In this document: one piece after another, positions 32,948 through 41,485 of the stretch
How the letters are laid out: each line of letters begins with the position of its first letter
Position numbering within the stretch: the first letter of the stretch is position 1
NCBI GenBank assembly: GCA_945872405.1
Contig: CAMBZT010000015.1
Location: forward strand, 1-41,485
Reading direction: 5' to 3'
Source of the DNA: Chitinophaga pinensis
Lineage (GTDB): Bacteria > Bacteroidota > Bacteroidia > Chitinophagales > CAMDFR01
DNA length: 41,485 bases
Translations under genes and position numbers: made by a program
Notes under the pieces: generated by a model
What the model saw: the letters and a program-made list of their open reading frames with translations, nothing else
The model's database searches: none
What the model was told of the DNA's origin: nothing

Positions 32948-34414
32948 ATGAAAGAAAAAACAAGTTTTATAATTCTGTTAACTTGTTTGTTTTTTATGCC
33001 TCAATTAACCAAAGCGCAATATACAATCAATACAGTTCATGCAAACTTAAGCGACTGTGATACGATGACTAGAGGTATATTTATTATTTGGTGGGACAAA
33101 GATTTTAACTATTCTGCACAGGCAGATGAGATGTTGGACTCCATGCTAACTTTTAGAGATATTTGTTTGAACGATTTAGGAATGCAAGACCCACTTAGTG
33201 CACTAGATGGTTTTTACTGCAATATTTACTTTCATACACCTGGAAATTCAGCTGACTTTTTCTTTACTAATTTTCCTGAATGGGGAAATGGTGTTGGAGG
33301 AGATAGTAACGGCTATCCGTTCATGACATTGCCTAATTTTGTTTTAGGTGATTGGAGAAATCTTGCCCATGAAACATTTCATATTTTTCAGTCACATGGT
33401 ATGTGGGATGTTACTCCTGGTATTTATCTTACAGACGATGGTGGTTGGTATGTAGAAGCCATGGCAAGTTGGTTTGCCTATTTTCGTTATCCGAACTCAA
33501 TAACTTCATTTATAGAGTCTGAAATTTTAGTACGCCTTCCACATGTACCTATTTGGCTAGGATGGGCGAACCGACCAAGTTACTATCCTAATAATTGGCA
33601 AAGGCAAGTTCATCAATACGCCTTGTCGACCTATTTTTACTATCTCACAAACAATGCGGGAATTCTTGAGAGCGATCTCGTATCTGTTTTTTACTGTGGA
33701 ACTTCCTTATCACCCCAAGAATACTTGTTTAATCAAATAGGAGGAGCAGCTTTTAGGAATCATTTTATTGACTGCGCAGCACACATGACAAATAATTTTG
33801 ACTTTCTTCAACCTTCTCAAGCAGCTAGAGCCCAAGATGAATGGGATACCTATGCAGATCCATTGGATGATAATCAATTTCTGCAGACATATACCGATAC
33901 AGGGAGTGATGGATGGTTTCGACCAGCTGATTCACTAACAACCAATGCGTGGTCATTTAACACTTATAAATTATTAAACACAAAGACCGAAACTTATACT
34001 TTTGAAATTAATGGAGATGTGATGGGAACATACGGCGATTATTCCTTCTTTCAAGGAAAAGTATTGGTACAAAACAGCGTTTCAGGAGCAAGATTTTACA
34101 ACTTAGTCATGAGTAATACCTATCAAGGCACTCTTAGTCTAAACTTTACATCTAGTGATACGGCAATTTATTTCATTATTGCTTCTATGCCTGAAATATT
34201 TCAAGATAGCAACCTAAGATTTCAGCAATTCCCATACGAAATGAGAATCAATACGGGAAGCATTATTGGAATCGCCGAAATAGGCATTCCCACTACAAAA
34301 TTTGAAATAGCAAGATATAATATCTGGGGTCAAAGAATTGATCAGAATGTTGGCGGATTGCAATTTATCTTATACAATGACGGAAGTACAAAGAAGTATT
34401 TTTCTCAAAAATAA
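32948..34414 (+). CDS. Secreted putative zinc metallopeptidase with T9SS-like C-terminal tail
   Basis: A 488-aa exported protein, signal MKEKTSFIILLTCLFFMPQL..AQ. LAHETFHIFQ contains HExxH (His141, Glu142, His145), and WYVEAMASWF 25 residues later provides Glu170, the arrangement of gluzincin zinc peptidases. Domain of unknown function DUF6055 has a similar look, but I cannot confirm it. The last ~40 residues (FEIARYNIWGQRID...GLQFILYNDGSTKKYF) resemble a type A sorting domain recognised by the type IX secretion system. Substrate unknown. The upstream ATG at 32927 would add seven residues before the signal. It stands alone behind a repeat-rich intergenic region. Confidence 0.7.
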   Translation: MKEKTSFIILLTCLFFMPQLTKAQYTINTVHANLSDCDTMTRGIFIIWWDKDFNYSAQADEMLDSMLTFRDICLNDLGMQDPLSALDGFYCNIYFHTPGNSADFFFTNFPEWGNGVGGDSNGYPFMTLPNFVLGDWRNLAHETFHIFQSHGMWDVTPGIYLTDDGGWYVEAMASWFAYFRYPNSITSFIESEILVRLPHVPIWLGWANRPSYYPNNWQRQVHQYALSTYFYYLTNNAGILESDLVSVFYCGTSLSPQEYLFNQIGGAAFRNHFIDCAAHMTNNFDFLQPSQAARAQDEWDTYADPLDDNQFLQTYTDTGSDGWFRPADSLTTNAWSFNTYKLLNTKTETYTFEINGDVMGTYGDYSFFQGKVLVQNSVSGARFYNLVMSNTYQGTLSLNFTSSDTAIYFIIASMPEIFQDSNLRFQQFPYEMRINTGSIIGIAEIGIPTTKFEIARYNIWGQRIDQNVGGLQFILYNDGSTKKYFSQK

Positions 34415-34555
34415 ATACTTTCGGTTTCAACCAGTCAAACTATCGCCAGATAAGCATAACTCTCATTTACCTTAAATGTCTTTTCACTTAAAAAATGCTA
34501 GAGTGACACCGGCCTCTGGAAAAAGCGTTAAAATTAAGTTACTAAAATAAAAAAT

Positions 34556-35464
34556 CTAGGATTGGCTTTTTTGTAACAAGATCATTTTATATGACCATTG
34601 CTTTTTCTTCAATGCCAAATATTGATACTTACCCGACAAAAAATGAGTCTTGGCAAACCTTGAAGTGTTGTGGGTTAAGTTATATAAATTTGAAGGAAGC
34701 CATCCCAGTAAATAGGCCAGGTACATGCGTCTCGAAGAAGGCAGAATCTCTTTTGAGAAATCAATCTCATGTAGCAGTTTGAAGCCCGTTTTGATGGCTT
34801 CATCGGTAAAATTGGTTGGATTATTAAATTCACTAATCGCCCATGTTTTTCTCCATTTGAGTATATACTTATTAGGGTCTAAACTACCTTCGGATGTCAA
34901 AAAATAATCACTCACTACTAGCTTTCCTCCAGGTTTAAGTATTCGATAAGCTTCTCTCAAAAAAGAAGACTTTGGTGAAGCATGACAAGAACTTTCACAT
35001 GCCCAAACGACATCAAAAGTATTGTCGAGATAGTTGGTTTTAGTGAAATCTTGAATACTTACTTCAATATTTTCTGTAAGCTGAGCCTTTACAACATTTT
35101 TTAATGAGGCTTTATATTGAATCTCACTTATTGTGATTCCTTTAACATGACATCCTATTGATTGAGCCAAGTAGATTGCTGCCCCAGCTACACCACAACC
35201 TGCGTCGAGCACCAAATCTGTGGAGCTAATGCCAGCAAGATTTCCTAACTCGACATTAGTATTATATAAAGCCTCCTTAAAATTTTTAGTATCAGGATAC
35301 CATATTCCATAATGTAGGGACTTGGTCTCTGCTAAATTCCACCAAATTTGATAATGAATTTGGGTTTGGCAATAATAATCTGCAATATCTTTTTGACTAA
35401 ACACACTACAAGATATAGAATCTAATTGATTTTTCAATACATGAAATGAGAGGTAAAAAAGCAA
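34556..35464 (-). CDS. SAM-dependent methyltransferase (sterol/tocopherol-methyltransferase-like)
   Basis: 302 aa. SAM-binding motif I is VLDAGCGVAGAAIYLA (about 94-109), post-I KGITISEIQYK, motif II FDVVWACESSCHA and motif III LKPGGKLVVSDYF. HYGIWYPDTKNFKEAL before motif I and the ESSCHA segment recall C- and O-methyltransferases acting on isoprenoid-type small molecules (gamma-tocopherol or sterol C24 types). The true substrate is unknown. The stretch 34415-34555 between it and the convergent HExxH gene contains nothing recognised. No other internal ATG offers a better start. Confidence 0.8.
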   Translation of the reverse strand: MLFYLSFHVLKNQLDSISCSVFSQKDIADYYCQTQIHYQIWWNLAETKSLHYGIWYPDTKNFKEALYNTNVELGNLAGISSTDLVLDAGCGVAGAAIYLAQSIGCHVKGITISEIQYKASLKNVVKAQLTENIEVSIQDFTKTNYLDNTFDVVWACESSCHASPKSSFLREAYRILKPGGKLVVSDYFLTSEGSLDPNKYILKWRKTWAISEFNNPTNFTDEAIKTGFKLLHEIDFSKEILPSSRRMYLAYLLGWLPSNLYNLTHNTSRFAKTHFLSGKYQYLALKKKQWSYKMILLQKSQS

Positions 35465-35548
35465 AGACTCTAAGGCACTTCTTAAATGCTGAGTCTATTT
35501 TTTAGCTCCACACTAAAATTTTCTTTTAAAAGATTGAATGAAAGAATA

Positions 35549-35746
35549 TTACTTCTTTGCCTTTCGATGGGAATAGCGCATCCATTCAACTATTGCAACA
35601 GTGACTAAAGCGAGAACAGTGACTACAACGATAACTTGATTCCACTGAGTGGAAATATTTATTCCGAACAAAATGGGTAAGAGCACCACTATAAATAAAA
35701 AAAAATAGGCATAGACCCGTAAGTTATCAAGTTTTTTCTGAGTCAT
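35549..35746 (-). CDS. Small two-helix membrane protein
   Basis: 65 aa with two hydrophobic helices, YAYFFLFIVVLLPILFGI (about 12-29) and VIVVVTVLALVTVAIVEW (about 38-55). The basic ends fit a cytoplasmic N- and C-terminus. No family is recognised. It starts 5 nt after the stop of the periplasmic-binding-protein-like gene and so is probably translated from the same mRNA as guaA and that gene. Confidence 0.65.
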   Translation of the reverse strand: MTQKKLDNLRVYAYFFLFIVVLLPILFGINISTQWNQVIVVVTVLALVTVAIVEWMRYSHRKAKK

Positions 35747-35751
35747 ACTTT

Positions 35752-37158
35752 CTATTTATTTTTTAGTGGCATCAACTCAAAGTTCTGAAATCTCAAGAAA
35801 TTTAATTGATTATTTTCATACATGTCGATATCAGATCCTGTTTCGAATTTACTATACTTTACTGGCACAAATTTAAAATGTGTGGTTAGACCTTGATAAT
35901 CTATTTTGTCAAAATTTTCCTTAATATTCAAACCAAATCTTTGTAGTACGTCTACAGTAAACATCATCACATCATAGCCCAAATAGCTATTCTCCTCTGG
36001 GTTATAGCCGTGTGCTTCCCGAAAATTCTTATTAAAAACCTTAACTTCCGCATTTGAGGTGTCGCCATAGCTTACTTTTGTCAGAATAGGTTCTGCATGA
36101 TTCATAGATATACAATTAACATTGTCATATTCTGTCCATGAAGGAAAACCAAACAAATCTACTTTATCTAAGTTGCCTGATACCTTATCCATTGCTAAGT
36201 TGATAAAGGCTTCATTAAATGAAGGCACTAGAATAATATTATGATTACCAGTATACATTGTACTTAGCGATTTTTTGCTACTCTCGCTACCTGTCACCAA
36301 AGTATCACAAAACAATTGTTCATTTTTCGGCTTCGATTTATTAAGCATAGCCACATAATCAAAAATAGTCGCTGCGTAGGAGCGCTCTTCGTCTGTGGCG
36401 CGGCACATCACTAAAACGCTTCCGAATTTATACTTCTCTACAAAATAATCTACCATTGCTTTTAAATGCATATCTAAAGTAGGCGCCAATTTGAAATGAT
36501 ATGGGTTTGCGATAGTAACATACTTGGAAGTAGAGAGCGGTGAGAAATTATAAATATTATTTTCTTTACAAAAGTCAGCTACCAATTTTGCATTTTGAGT
36601 ATGGGCTGGTCCTATTATAACATCCATAGTTTTAAGTGTACTATCCTTTAAAATGTCTTTAGTGACATCTTCGTTTTTTTTATCATCAAAAACACGTAAA
36701 CTAATTTTTACTTTTGCGTCATGTAGATTAGAAATAGCCATTCTAACGCCATTATAAAAATCGACAGAAATTTTTGTTTCTTTTGGGATTGTCCATTTTT
36801 TGACGCCATTTTCAGACATTTCTTTTATTCCAGCGGCCATACTGCCCCATCCAGCATCTGAACTGAAAGGTAAGATGAGCGCAACATTATAAACCGCTTT
36901 TCGTACAATTGTATCTGCGGATTTATCAACTTTATGATTAGTCCTTTTGTCTTCAATCTTTACTTCGGTATTTACTTCAACAGAATTGGGTGTTGCAACA
37001 TCTTTTTTATTAACCACCTCATCCACCTTTATTTTTATGGTAGTAGTAGTATCTGCATCAAAAATAATTACATCTTCTTGCTGATACAACTTTCTTCCCT
37101 TCTGAGCAGAAGCAACAAAAGTAAAAAACAGAATGATTAAAATAAATAAACTGCGCAT
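35752..37158 (-). CDS. Periplasmic-binding-protein-like (receptor ligand-binding fold) exported protein
   Basis: A 468-aa exported protein (signal MRSLFILIILFFTFVASAQ). From about residue 90 it resembles type 1 periplasmic binding/receptor-family ligand-binding domains: VALILPFSSDAG, DFYNGVRMAISNLHDAKVKISLRVFDD, VIGPAHTQNAKLVADFCKENNIYNFSPLS and EENSYLGYDVMMFTVDVLQ. Bacteroidota relatives often carry LysM repeats before this domain; here only a Lys/Thr/Asp-rich linker (about 30-85) is present. It lies 38 nt downstream of guaA. Ligand unknown; no ABC permease genes are adjacent. Confidence 0.78.
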   Translation of the reverse strand: MRSLFILIILFFTFVASAQKGRKLYQQEDVIIFDADTTTTIKIKVDEVVNKKDVATPNSVEVNTEVKIEDKRTNHKVDKSADTIVRKAVYNVALILPFSSDAGWGSMAAGIKEMSENGVKKWTIPKETKISVDFYNGVRMAISNLHDAKVKISLRVFDDKKNEDVTKDILKDSTLKTMDVIIGPAHTQNAKLVADFCKENNIYNFSPLSTSKYVTIANPYHFKLAPTLDMHLKAMVDYFVEKYKFGSVLVMCRATDEERSYAATIFDYVAMLNKSKPKNEQLFCDTLVTGSESSKKSLSTMYTGNHNIILVPSFNEAFINLAMDKVSGNLDKVDLFGFPSWTEYDNVNCISMNHAEPILTKVSYGDTSNAEVKVFNKNFREAHGYNPEENSYLGYDVMMFTVDVLQRFGLNIKENFDKIDYQGLTTHFKFVPVKYSKFETGSDIDMYENNQLNFLRFQNFELMPLKNK

Positions 37159-37196
37159 GAAAAAAGAATTAAATTAATAGATGCTCGTGTAAAAAA

Positions 37197-38738
37197 TTAT
37201 TCCCATTCAATGGTTGCTGGTGGCTTAGAGCTAATATCATAAACCACTCTATTAATCCCTCTCACTTGATTGATAATTTCATTAGAAACTTTTGCTAATA
37301 GACTATGAGGCAAATCGCTCCAATCTGCAGTCATCCCATCTGTACTTTGGACACATCTGAGGGCAACTGCGTTTTCATAGGTCCGCTCATCTCCCATTAC
37401 TCCAACACTTTTTACTGGCAACAAAATTACGCCACTTTGCCATACTTTGTCATAGTAACCACTCTCCTTCAAATTAGAAATAAAGATGGCATCTGCTTCT
37501 TGAAGAATTCTAACTTTTTCGGGAGTAATATCACCTAAAATACGGATAGCTAGACCGGGGCCCGGAAAAGGGTGACGATTTAAGATATCTGGAGCCAAGG
37601 CTAATTCTCTTCCTGCTTTTCTGACCTCATCCTTGAACAGATATCGCAATGGTTCTACAATGCTTAATCCCATTTTTTCTGGTAGTCCACCAACATTATG
37701 ATGCGATTTAATCGTCACAGAGGGGCCATGTACAGAAATAGATTCAATCACATCTGGATAAATAGTGCCTTGTGCTAACCACTTTGCATTTTCAATAAGT
37801 TTGGCTTCTTTTTCAAAAACTTCAATAAATATTCGACCGATTACTTTTCTCTTTTGCTCTGGATCGGAAATATCTTTTAACTCATCTAAGAAAAGTGCTG
37901 CAGCATCCACACCCTTCACATTTAATCCTATACCTTCATATGCCTTCATTACCTCACTGAACTCGTTTTTTCTAAGTAGTCCGTTATTGACAAAAATGCA
38001 ATGCAAATTCTTTCCAATGGCACGATGCAACAATAAGGCAGCTACAGAAGAATCAACCCCACCCGATAAGCCAAGTATTACTTTGTCTTCCTTAAGTTTC
38101 AATTTTAACTCGTTTATAGTTTGCTCCACAAAAGAAGCGGGTGTCCAATCCCCTTTACATCCACAAATATCGAATAGATAAGAATGTATAATCGAAGCAC
38201 CTTCTGTGGTATGATACACCTCAGGATGAAATTGCAGCGCATAGACTTGATGATTGTATTGCCCAGTTTTCGATCGATAGACGGCAGTAGGTATGGATTC
38301 ACTTCTTGCTACTAGCTCAAAATTTTCAGGAAGAGCTGTTATGGTATCACCATGCGACATCCAAATTTGACTATTGTCGCTCATATTTCGAAGTAAGGAA
38401 TCATCCTCAATGATTTTCACTAGATGCGCTCTTCCATATTCACGAGTAGCACTTTTTTCGACCTTACCCCCACAATTTTTAGCAATCAATTGGGCACCAT
38501 AACAAACAGCCAAGACAGGTTTCTGTTGAAAATAAGAAAGCACATCAATATCAGGAGCTTCCTCTTGCATTACCGAAAACGGGCTACCAGAGAAAATAAC
38601 ACCTTTTACACTCACATCCAGCTCCACTTTTTTTGAAAAAGGGATAATTTCGCAGTAAACATTTTGTTCTCTTACCCGACGAGCAATCAATTGTGTATAT
38701 TGAGAACCAAAGTCTAGGATGATAATTTTTTCTTGCAT
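37197..38738 (-). CDS. guaA: GMP synthase (glutamine-hydrolysing)
   Basis: A 513-aa enzyme converting XMP to GMP. The class I glutamine amidotransferase domain (about 1-200) has the nucleophile Cys79 in AVCYGAQ and the His/Glu pair in QFHPEVYH. The ATP pyrophosphatase domain has [10 protein letters not shown]. The C-terminal dimerisation domain ends [11 protein letters not shown], the normal family ending. I use the ATG at 38738 ([18 protein letters not shown]). The ATG ten codons upstream is not conserved in type. A TATTTTTG box lies only about 7 nt before the start, suggesting a very short leader, or else the TATATTTG further up is used. Confidence 0.96.
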   Translation of the reverse strand: MQEKIIILDFGSQYTQLIARRVREQNVYCEIIPFSKKVELDVSVKGVIFSGSPFSVMQEEAPDIDVLSYFQQKPVLAVCYGAQLIAKNCGGKVEKSATREYGRAHLVKIIEDDSLLRNMSDNSQIWMSHGDTITALPENFELVARSESIPTAVYRSKTGQYNHQVYALQFHPEVYHTTEGASIIHSYLFDICGCKGDWTPASFVEQTINELKLKLKEDKVILGLSGGVDSSVAALLLHRAIGKNLHCIFVNNGLLRKNEFSEVMKAYEGIGLNVKGVDAAALFLDELKDISDPEQKRKVIGRIFIEVFEKEAKLIENAKWLAQGTIYPDVIESISVHGPSVTIKSHHNVGGLPEKMGLSIVEPLRYLFKDEVRKAGRELALAPDILNRHPFPGPGLAIRILGDITPEKVRILQEADAIFISNLKESGYYDKVWQSGVILLPVKSVGVMGDERTYENAVALRCVQSTDGMTADWSDLPHSLLAKVSNEIINQVRGINRVVYDISSKPPATIEWE

Positions 38739-38853
38739 AGGATGCAAAAATAGATGATTTTGGGACAAATATATAGATTCATTCTAAATATAGATTGTGG
38801 ATTATGAAAAGGAATTGTGGATAAAATAGACGAATTCAAAGCCTCGTAAATGC

Positions 38854-38861
38854 TATTTTTG
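38854..38861 (+). promoter_or_regulatory. Candidate -7 element for the CAP/OmpA-like gene
   Basis: TATTTTTG fits TAnnTTTG and lies 35 nt before the ATG at 38897. No clear -33 box. Confidence 0.4.
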
Positions 38862-38896
38862 ACATTCACTTTTTAAGTATAAATATTTTAATTATT

Positions 38897-41290
38897 ATGA
38901 AAAAATTATTTACGTTATCGTTGATGATCGTAACCTTGATGACAATTTCATTTTATGCGAAAGCACAAGATGAAACAATTGTTTTAAATGAGTTCGACAA
39001 TACCATGCTAGAGAATATGGTGTTTGACAAGATAAACGAGTTCCGTACCGCGAGCAAATTAGAAAACTTAACGCGAAATGCTAAACTAGACAAAGCGGCA
39101 AATTCACAAGCAATGGAATTCAAGGAATTCATGAAACTTGATCCTAATGATGACCTTTCTGCTCGTTTGAAAAAAGTAGGTGGTAACGGAAAAGCTGATG
39201 GAAATTCCCTCATATTCACCGTTAGTAAAGGGAAAGACATGTTGACTTACCAAGATGCTGCCGCTCAGATCGCAAGTAAGCTAACAGCTGGAAAAGCTTC
39301 TCAGAAAAAAATATTAATGGCAAATTACTTTTATACTGGTGTTTCTATTGTGTTAGATGTTGAGAAGAAGAAAGTATATGTTTCTCAAGCTTTAGGCGGT
39401 TTGGATGTTGCTGGCGGTGACATGAAAAAACTATACAAAACATTGCCCATTAAGATCAATACTAAGTCAAAACTATTGGGTGCGAATGATAAAGATTGCA
39501 AACAATGTGAGAAATTTACTCAATTCAAGAAATTATACAATGGCATTGAAATTAAAGCTGGTAAAGTGTATTTGACATATGACAATTTAAAAGAATTAAA
39601 ACAATTATTGAAGAGAGACAATGACGGATTAGCAGTTGAATTTGTTGTGAGAAAACAATACAGATGTGAAGGCGAGAATATTTATAACGCTGCGATTCCT
39701 ACAAGAGGTGCTGTTGTGAAACCTACTTTTAGTGCTAAAATTATTGGTCCTAAGAAAAATCTAGCTGAAGGTGGCGAAAAAGCCAAATCATACTATGGCA
39801 TCATAGGGAAAGTAAAGAAAAGTCTGTTAAAAAAACTTCCTGAGGATTATGAATACAATGTTTTGGTGATTCAAAACGGAACAATTTGTAAATCTGTAAA
39901 AAGAAGTTATGTAGATGATGGCGGTCAGAAATCGATGACTATCCTATCAATTTTCCCTGACTCTGCTATTTTAAATCCAGGTGGATGGATACCAACTAAC
40001 GAAAAAGGAGTGATAAATTTCAAAATACCATTCGAAGTAAATAAATCTGATTATGTAGCCGCCGACATCAAACCGTTAATGGATGCATTGAATGAGCCAA
40101 AATACAAAATCAATAATATAGTGATTGATGCGCACTCTTCGTTGGAAGGAGATACTTCAAATAATACTAGATTACAACAAAAACGTGCGGAGAGTATTTT
40201 AAGAGCGATTCAAAGCATGGGAAAAGCAGACAGTAATTTGGTTAAAAATCAAAACATCACTACATCAAATGGTTGGGATATTTGGCAATTACAAGTTAAG
40301 AACAATAAGGACTTGGCCTACTTCAAAAACATGACTTATGATGAAATAATCAGTAATTTAAAAGATTCCGAAGTATTCAAAAAGTTAGATACTATTTTGA
40401 AGGCACAGCGTTTTGCCGGTGTTAAAATGGATGTTACTTATGATGCGACAGGTGCGAATGAGCAGCCATTTGTTTTATCTCAATTGAAGAAAGCGATTGA
40501 TGCTAAAGATGGTGCAAAAGCATTGAAAATTCAACAATTTGCAATAAGCAGAATATTAAGTAAAAAATATGATGCCGCACCATTTGTCTCCATGGTGATT
40601 CCTCAAAATCCAAACTTTACTTCCTTGATTGTAAATCAGATGTTCCTTGATAATGCAATCAACCAAGGTGGTGAGTTATCTATTGCCGTAAGAGCAAGAT
40701 TTGAAGACCTATACAAAAAAGCACCTGAGAATGGTTTTGCTGCATTCAATAAATATTTATATGATGTTAAGTTTGGTGAGTTGAAAGATGAAAAACAAAT
40801 CAAAGAGACTCAAAAAGGCATTGATGCTTTGTATGCAACAAAAATCCCTCAGAAGTATGCTGATGCTTTGAATTTAGAATATCAATTCAAAATTATGGGT
40901 TACTTTGACTCAGTAGACAATAAAAATCCAATGATTGCAGAGAGCATGGAGCGAATTAAAAAAGTATTCAATGTAGAAGGTTCGTCATGGCAAAATGCTT
41001 TGAAGTTGGGCTATCTTTTCATTGCAAATAATGATTTGAAATATGCTACCAAAATTTTGGCTCCATTTATCCAAACTGAAGGCGTGAATCCAGAATTATA
41101 CTTTACCTATCTAACAGCAGCCGCTCCAGAAGAGAAAAATGTTTTCTCTAAAGATTTCAGAATTGCAATGGACAAAGCAAAAGAAGCAGATAAAGAGAGA
41201 TTCTGCAAACTGTTTGGGGCACCAAAACTCAGTTTCCAATATTTAGAGAACCCACTGATTAAAGAATCGTATTGTGCTACTTGTAACTAA
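38897..41290 (+). CDS. Exported protein with CAP-like and OmpA-like domains
   Basis: 797 aa with signal peptide MKKLFTLSLMIVTLMTISFYAKAQ. Residues of about 30-170 resemble a CAP/SCP domain (MVFDKINEFRTASKLENL, AKLDKAANSQAMEF, ANYFYTGVSIVLD). About 370-455 resembles an OmpA C-terminal domain (NFKIPFEVNKSDY, IVIDAHSSLEGDTSNNTRLQQKRAESIL), the peptidoglycan-binding type. A CxxC (CKQC, about 201-204) and a C-terminal CATC are unusual in a Bacteroidota periplasmic protein. The last ~270 residues are helical repeats of unknown type. Cell-envelope or gliding/adhesion roles are guesses. It is monocistronic with a strong terminator. Confidence 0.72.
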   Translation: MKKLFTLSLMIVTLMTISFYAKAQDETIVLNEFDNTMLENMVFDKINEFRTASKLENLTRNAKLDKAANSQAMEFKEFMKLDPNDDLSARLKKVGGNGKADGNSLIFTVSKGKDMLTYQDAAAQIASKLTAGKASQKKILMANYFYTGVSIVLDVEKKKVYVSQALGGLDVAGGDMKKLYKTLPIKINTKSKLLGANDKDCKQCEKFTQFKKLYNGIEIKAGKVYLTYDNLKELKQLLKRDNDGLAVEFVVRKQYRCEGENIYNAAIPTRGAVVKPTFSAKIIGPKKNLAEGGEKAKSYYGIIGKVKKSLLKKLPEDYEYNVLVIQNGTICKSVKRSYVDDGGQKSMTILSIFPDSAILNPGGWIPTNEKGVINFKIPFEVNKSDYVAADIKPLMDALNEPKYKINNIVIDAHSSLEGDTSNNTRLQQKRAESILRAIQSMGKADSNLVKNQNITTSNGWDIWQLQVKNNKDLAYFKNMTYDEIISNLKDSEVFKKLDTILKAQRFAGVKMDVTYDATGANEQPFVLSQLKKAIDAKDGAKALKIQQFAISRILSKKYDAAPFVSMVIPQNPNFTSLIVNQMFLDNAINQGGELSIAVRARFEDLYKKAPENGFAAFNKYLYDVKFGELKDEKQIKETQKGIDALYATKIPQKYADALNLEYQFKIMGYFDSVDNKNPMIAESMERIKKVFNVEGSSWQNALKLGYLFIANNDLKYATKILAPFIQTEGVNPELYFTYLTAAAPEEKNVFSKDFRIAMDKAKEADKERFCKLFGAPKLSFQYLENPLIKESYCATCN

Positions 41291-41310
41291 AATTTAGAAT
41301 CACCACATAT

Positions 41311-41347
41311 AAAAAAAGCCTCTCGAATCGTCGAGAGGCTTTTTTTT
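41311..41347 (+). terminator. Strong intrinsic terminator
   Basis: AAAAAAAGCCTCTCGA (41311-41326), loop ATCG, TCGAGAGGCTTTTTTT (41331-41346): a perfect stem of 16 pairs, 21 nt after the stop codon. The T-run runs to 41347. Confidence 0.93.
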
Positions 41348-41485
41348 GATGATTATTAACGATTCAAAACTTCTATAAATCGATGTTTGTTGTTAATAAA
41401 TAATCATAGTATGAAATAAACAATGTTAGGTATTCCCGCATGCAATTACAAAAGATATGCATTCAAAATGATGAAGCGAATCATT
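41348..41485. other. Terminal intergenic sequence
   Basis: AT-rich sequence with no recognised gene, repeat or promoter up to the window edge. Confidence 0.4.

Noticed and set aside
41311-41347. tRNA-like fold at the end of the window
   Set aside because: The sequence is a simple perfect hairpin with a T-run and lacks the D- and T-loop signatures.

Overview
This window comes from a Bacteroidota chromosome. Several things point there: AT-rich DNA, promoters of the TTTG-N19-TAnnTTTG type, exported proteins with signal peptides ending in AQ, a likely type IX secretion tail, DUF6029/Omp28-type surface proteins and a Bacteroidota-type RNase P RNA. It looks more like the Chitinophagales/Saprospirales side than Bacteroidales, but I cannot place it more finely. 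I see no phage, integrase, transposase, CRISPR array, tRNA or rRNA.

Layout. 1-650 is a gene-free nest of short repeats. 651-6576 (minus) holds lipid and peptide metabolism: a fatty-acid desaturase, an acyl-CoA dehydrogenase with a palindromic operator candidate, a prolyl oligopeptidase and a methyltransferase. 6667-7055 is RNase P RNA, followed by an NtrC-type regulator. 8563-14452 is mostly envelope: a small lipoprotein, a TlpA thioredoxin, a DUF6029 barrel plus an Omp28-like lipoprotein, a cold-shock protein and an OmpA-family porin, with clear intrinsic terminators. 14621-16514 carries an OmpH-like lipoprotein, flavodoxin and a DUF1543 protein. 16681-18572 (minus) is a decayed three-gene module: a FabZ-like dehydratase, a GT2-DUF2062 protein and a broken MMPL exporter, resembling part of a flexirubin/aryl-polyene pigment cluster. 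18687-20456 is an ABC exporter. 20623-20936 is a frameshifted gene tail. 20933-22409 is pdxJ plus an acyltransferase, 22491-25433 a TonB-dependent receptor, and 25543-27939 etfB-etfA plus a bifunctional nuclease. 28037-29755 is a TPR protein and tilS.

29756-32727 is the most unusual part. Two carotenoid genes (crtD-like desaturase and cruF-like hydratase) and the first codons of a lycopene cyclase lie between two diverged copies of the 3' end of tilS. Each copy is followed by the same repeat element, so a direct repeat of about 305 bp flanks the pigment genes. The second tilS tail is a frameshifted fragment fused to the truncated cyclase at a purine-rich run.

32948-41290 contains a secreted HExxH protein with a probable T9SS tail, a methyltransferase, guaA with a periplasmic-binding-protein-like gene and a small membrane protein, and a large exported protein combining a CAP-like and an OmpA-like domain.

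Two themes stand out. Both pigment loci (polyene-type and carotenoid) are damaged. A family of elements beginning with a T-run and GGGCG or GGC lies just downstream of stop codons, in the orientation of the preceding gene, including at both damaged loci.
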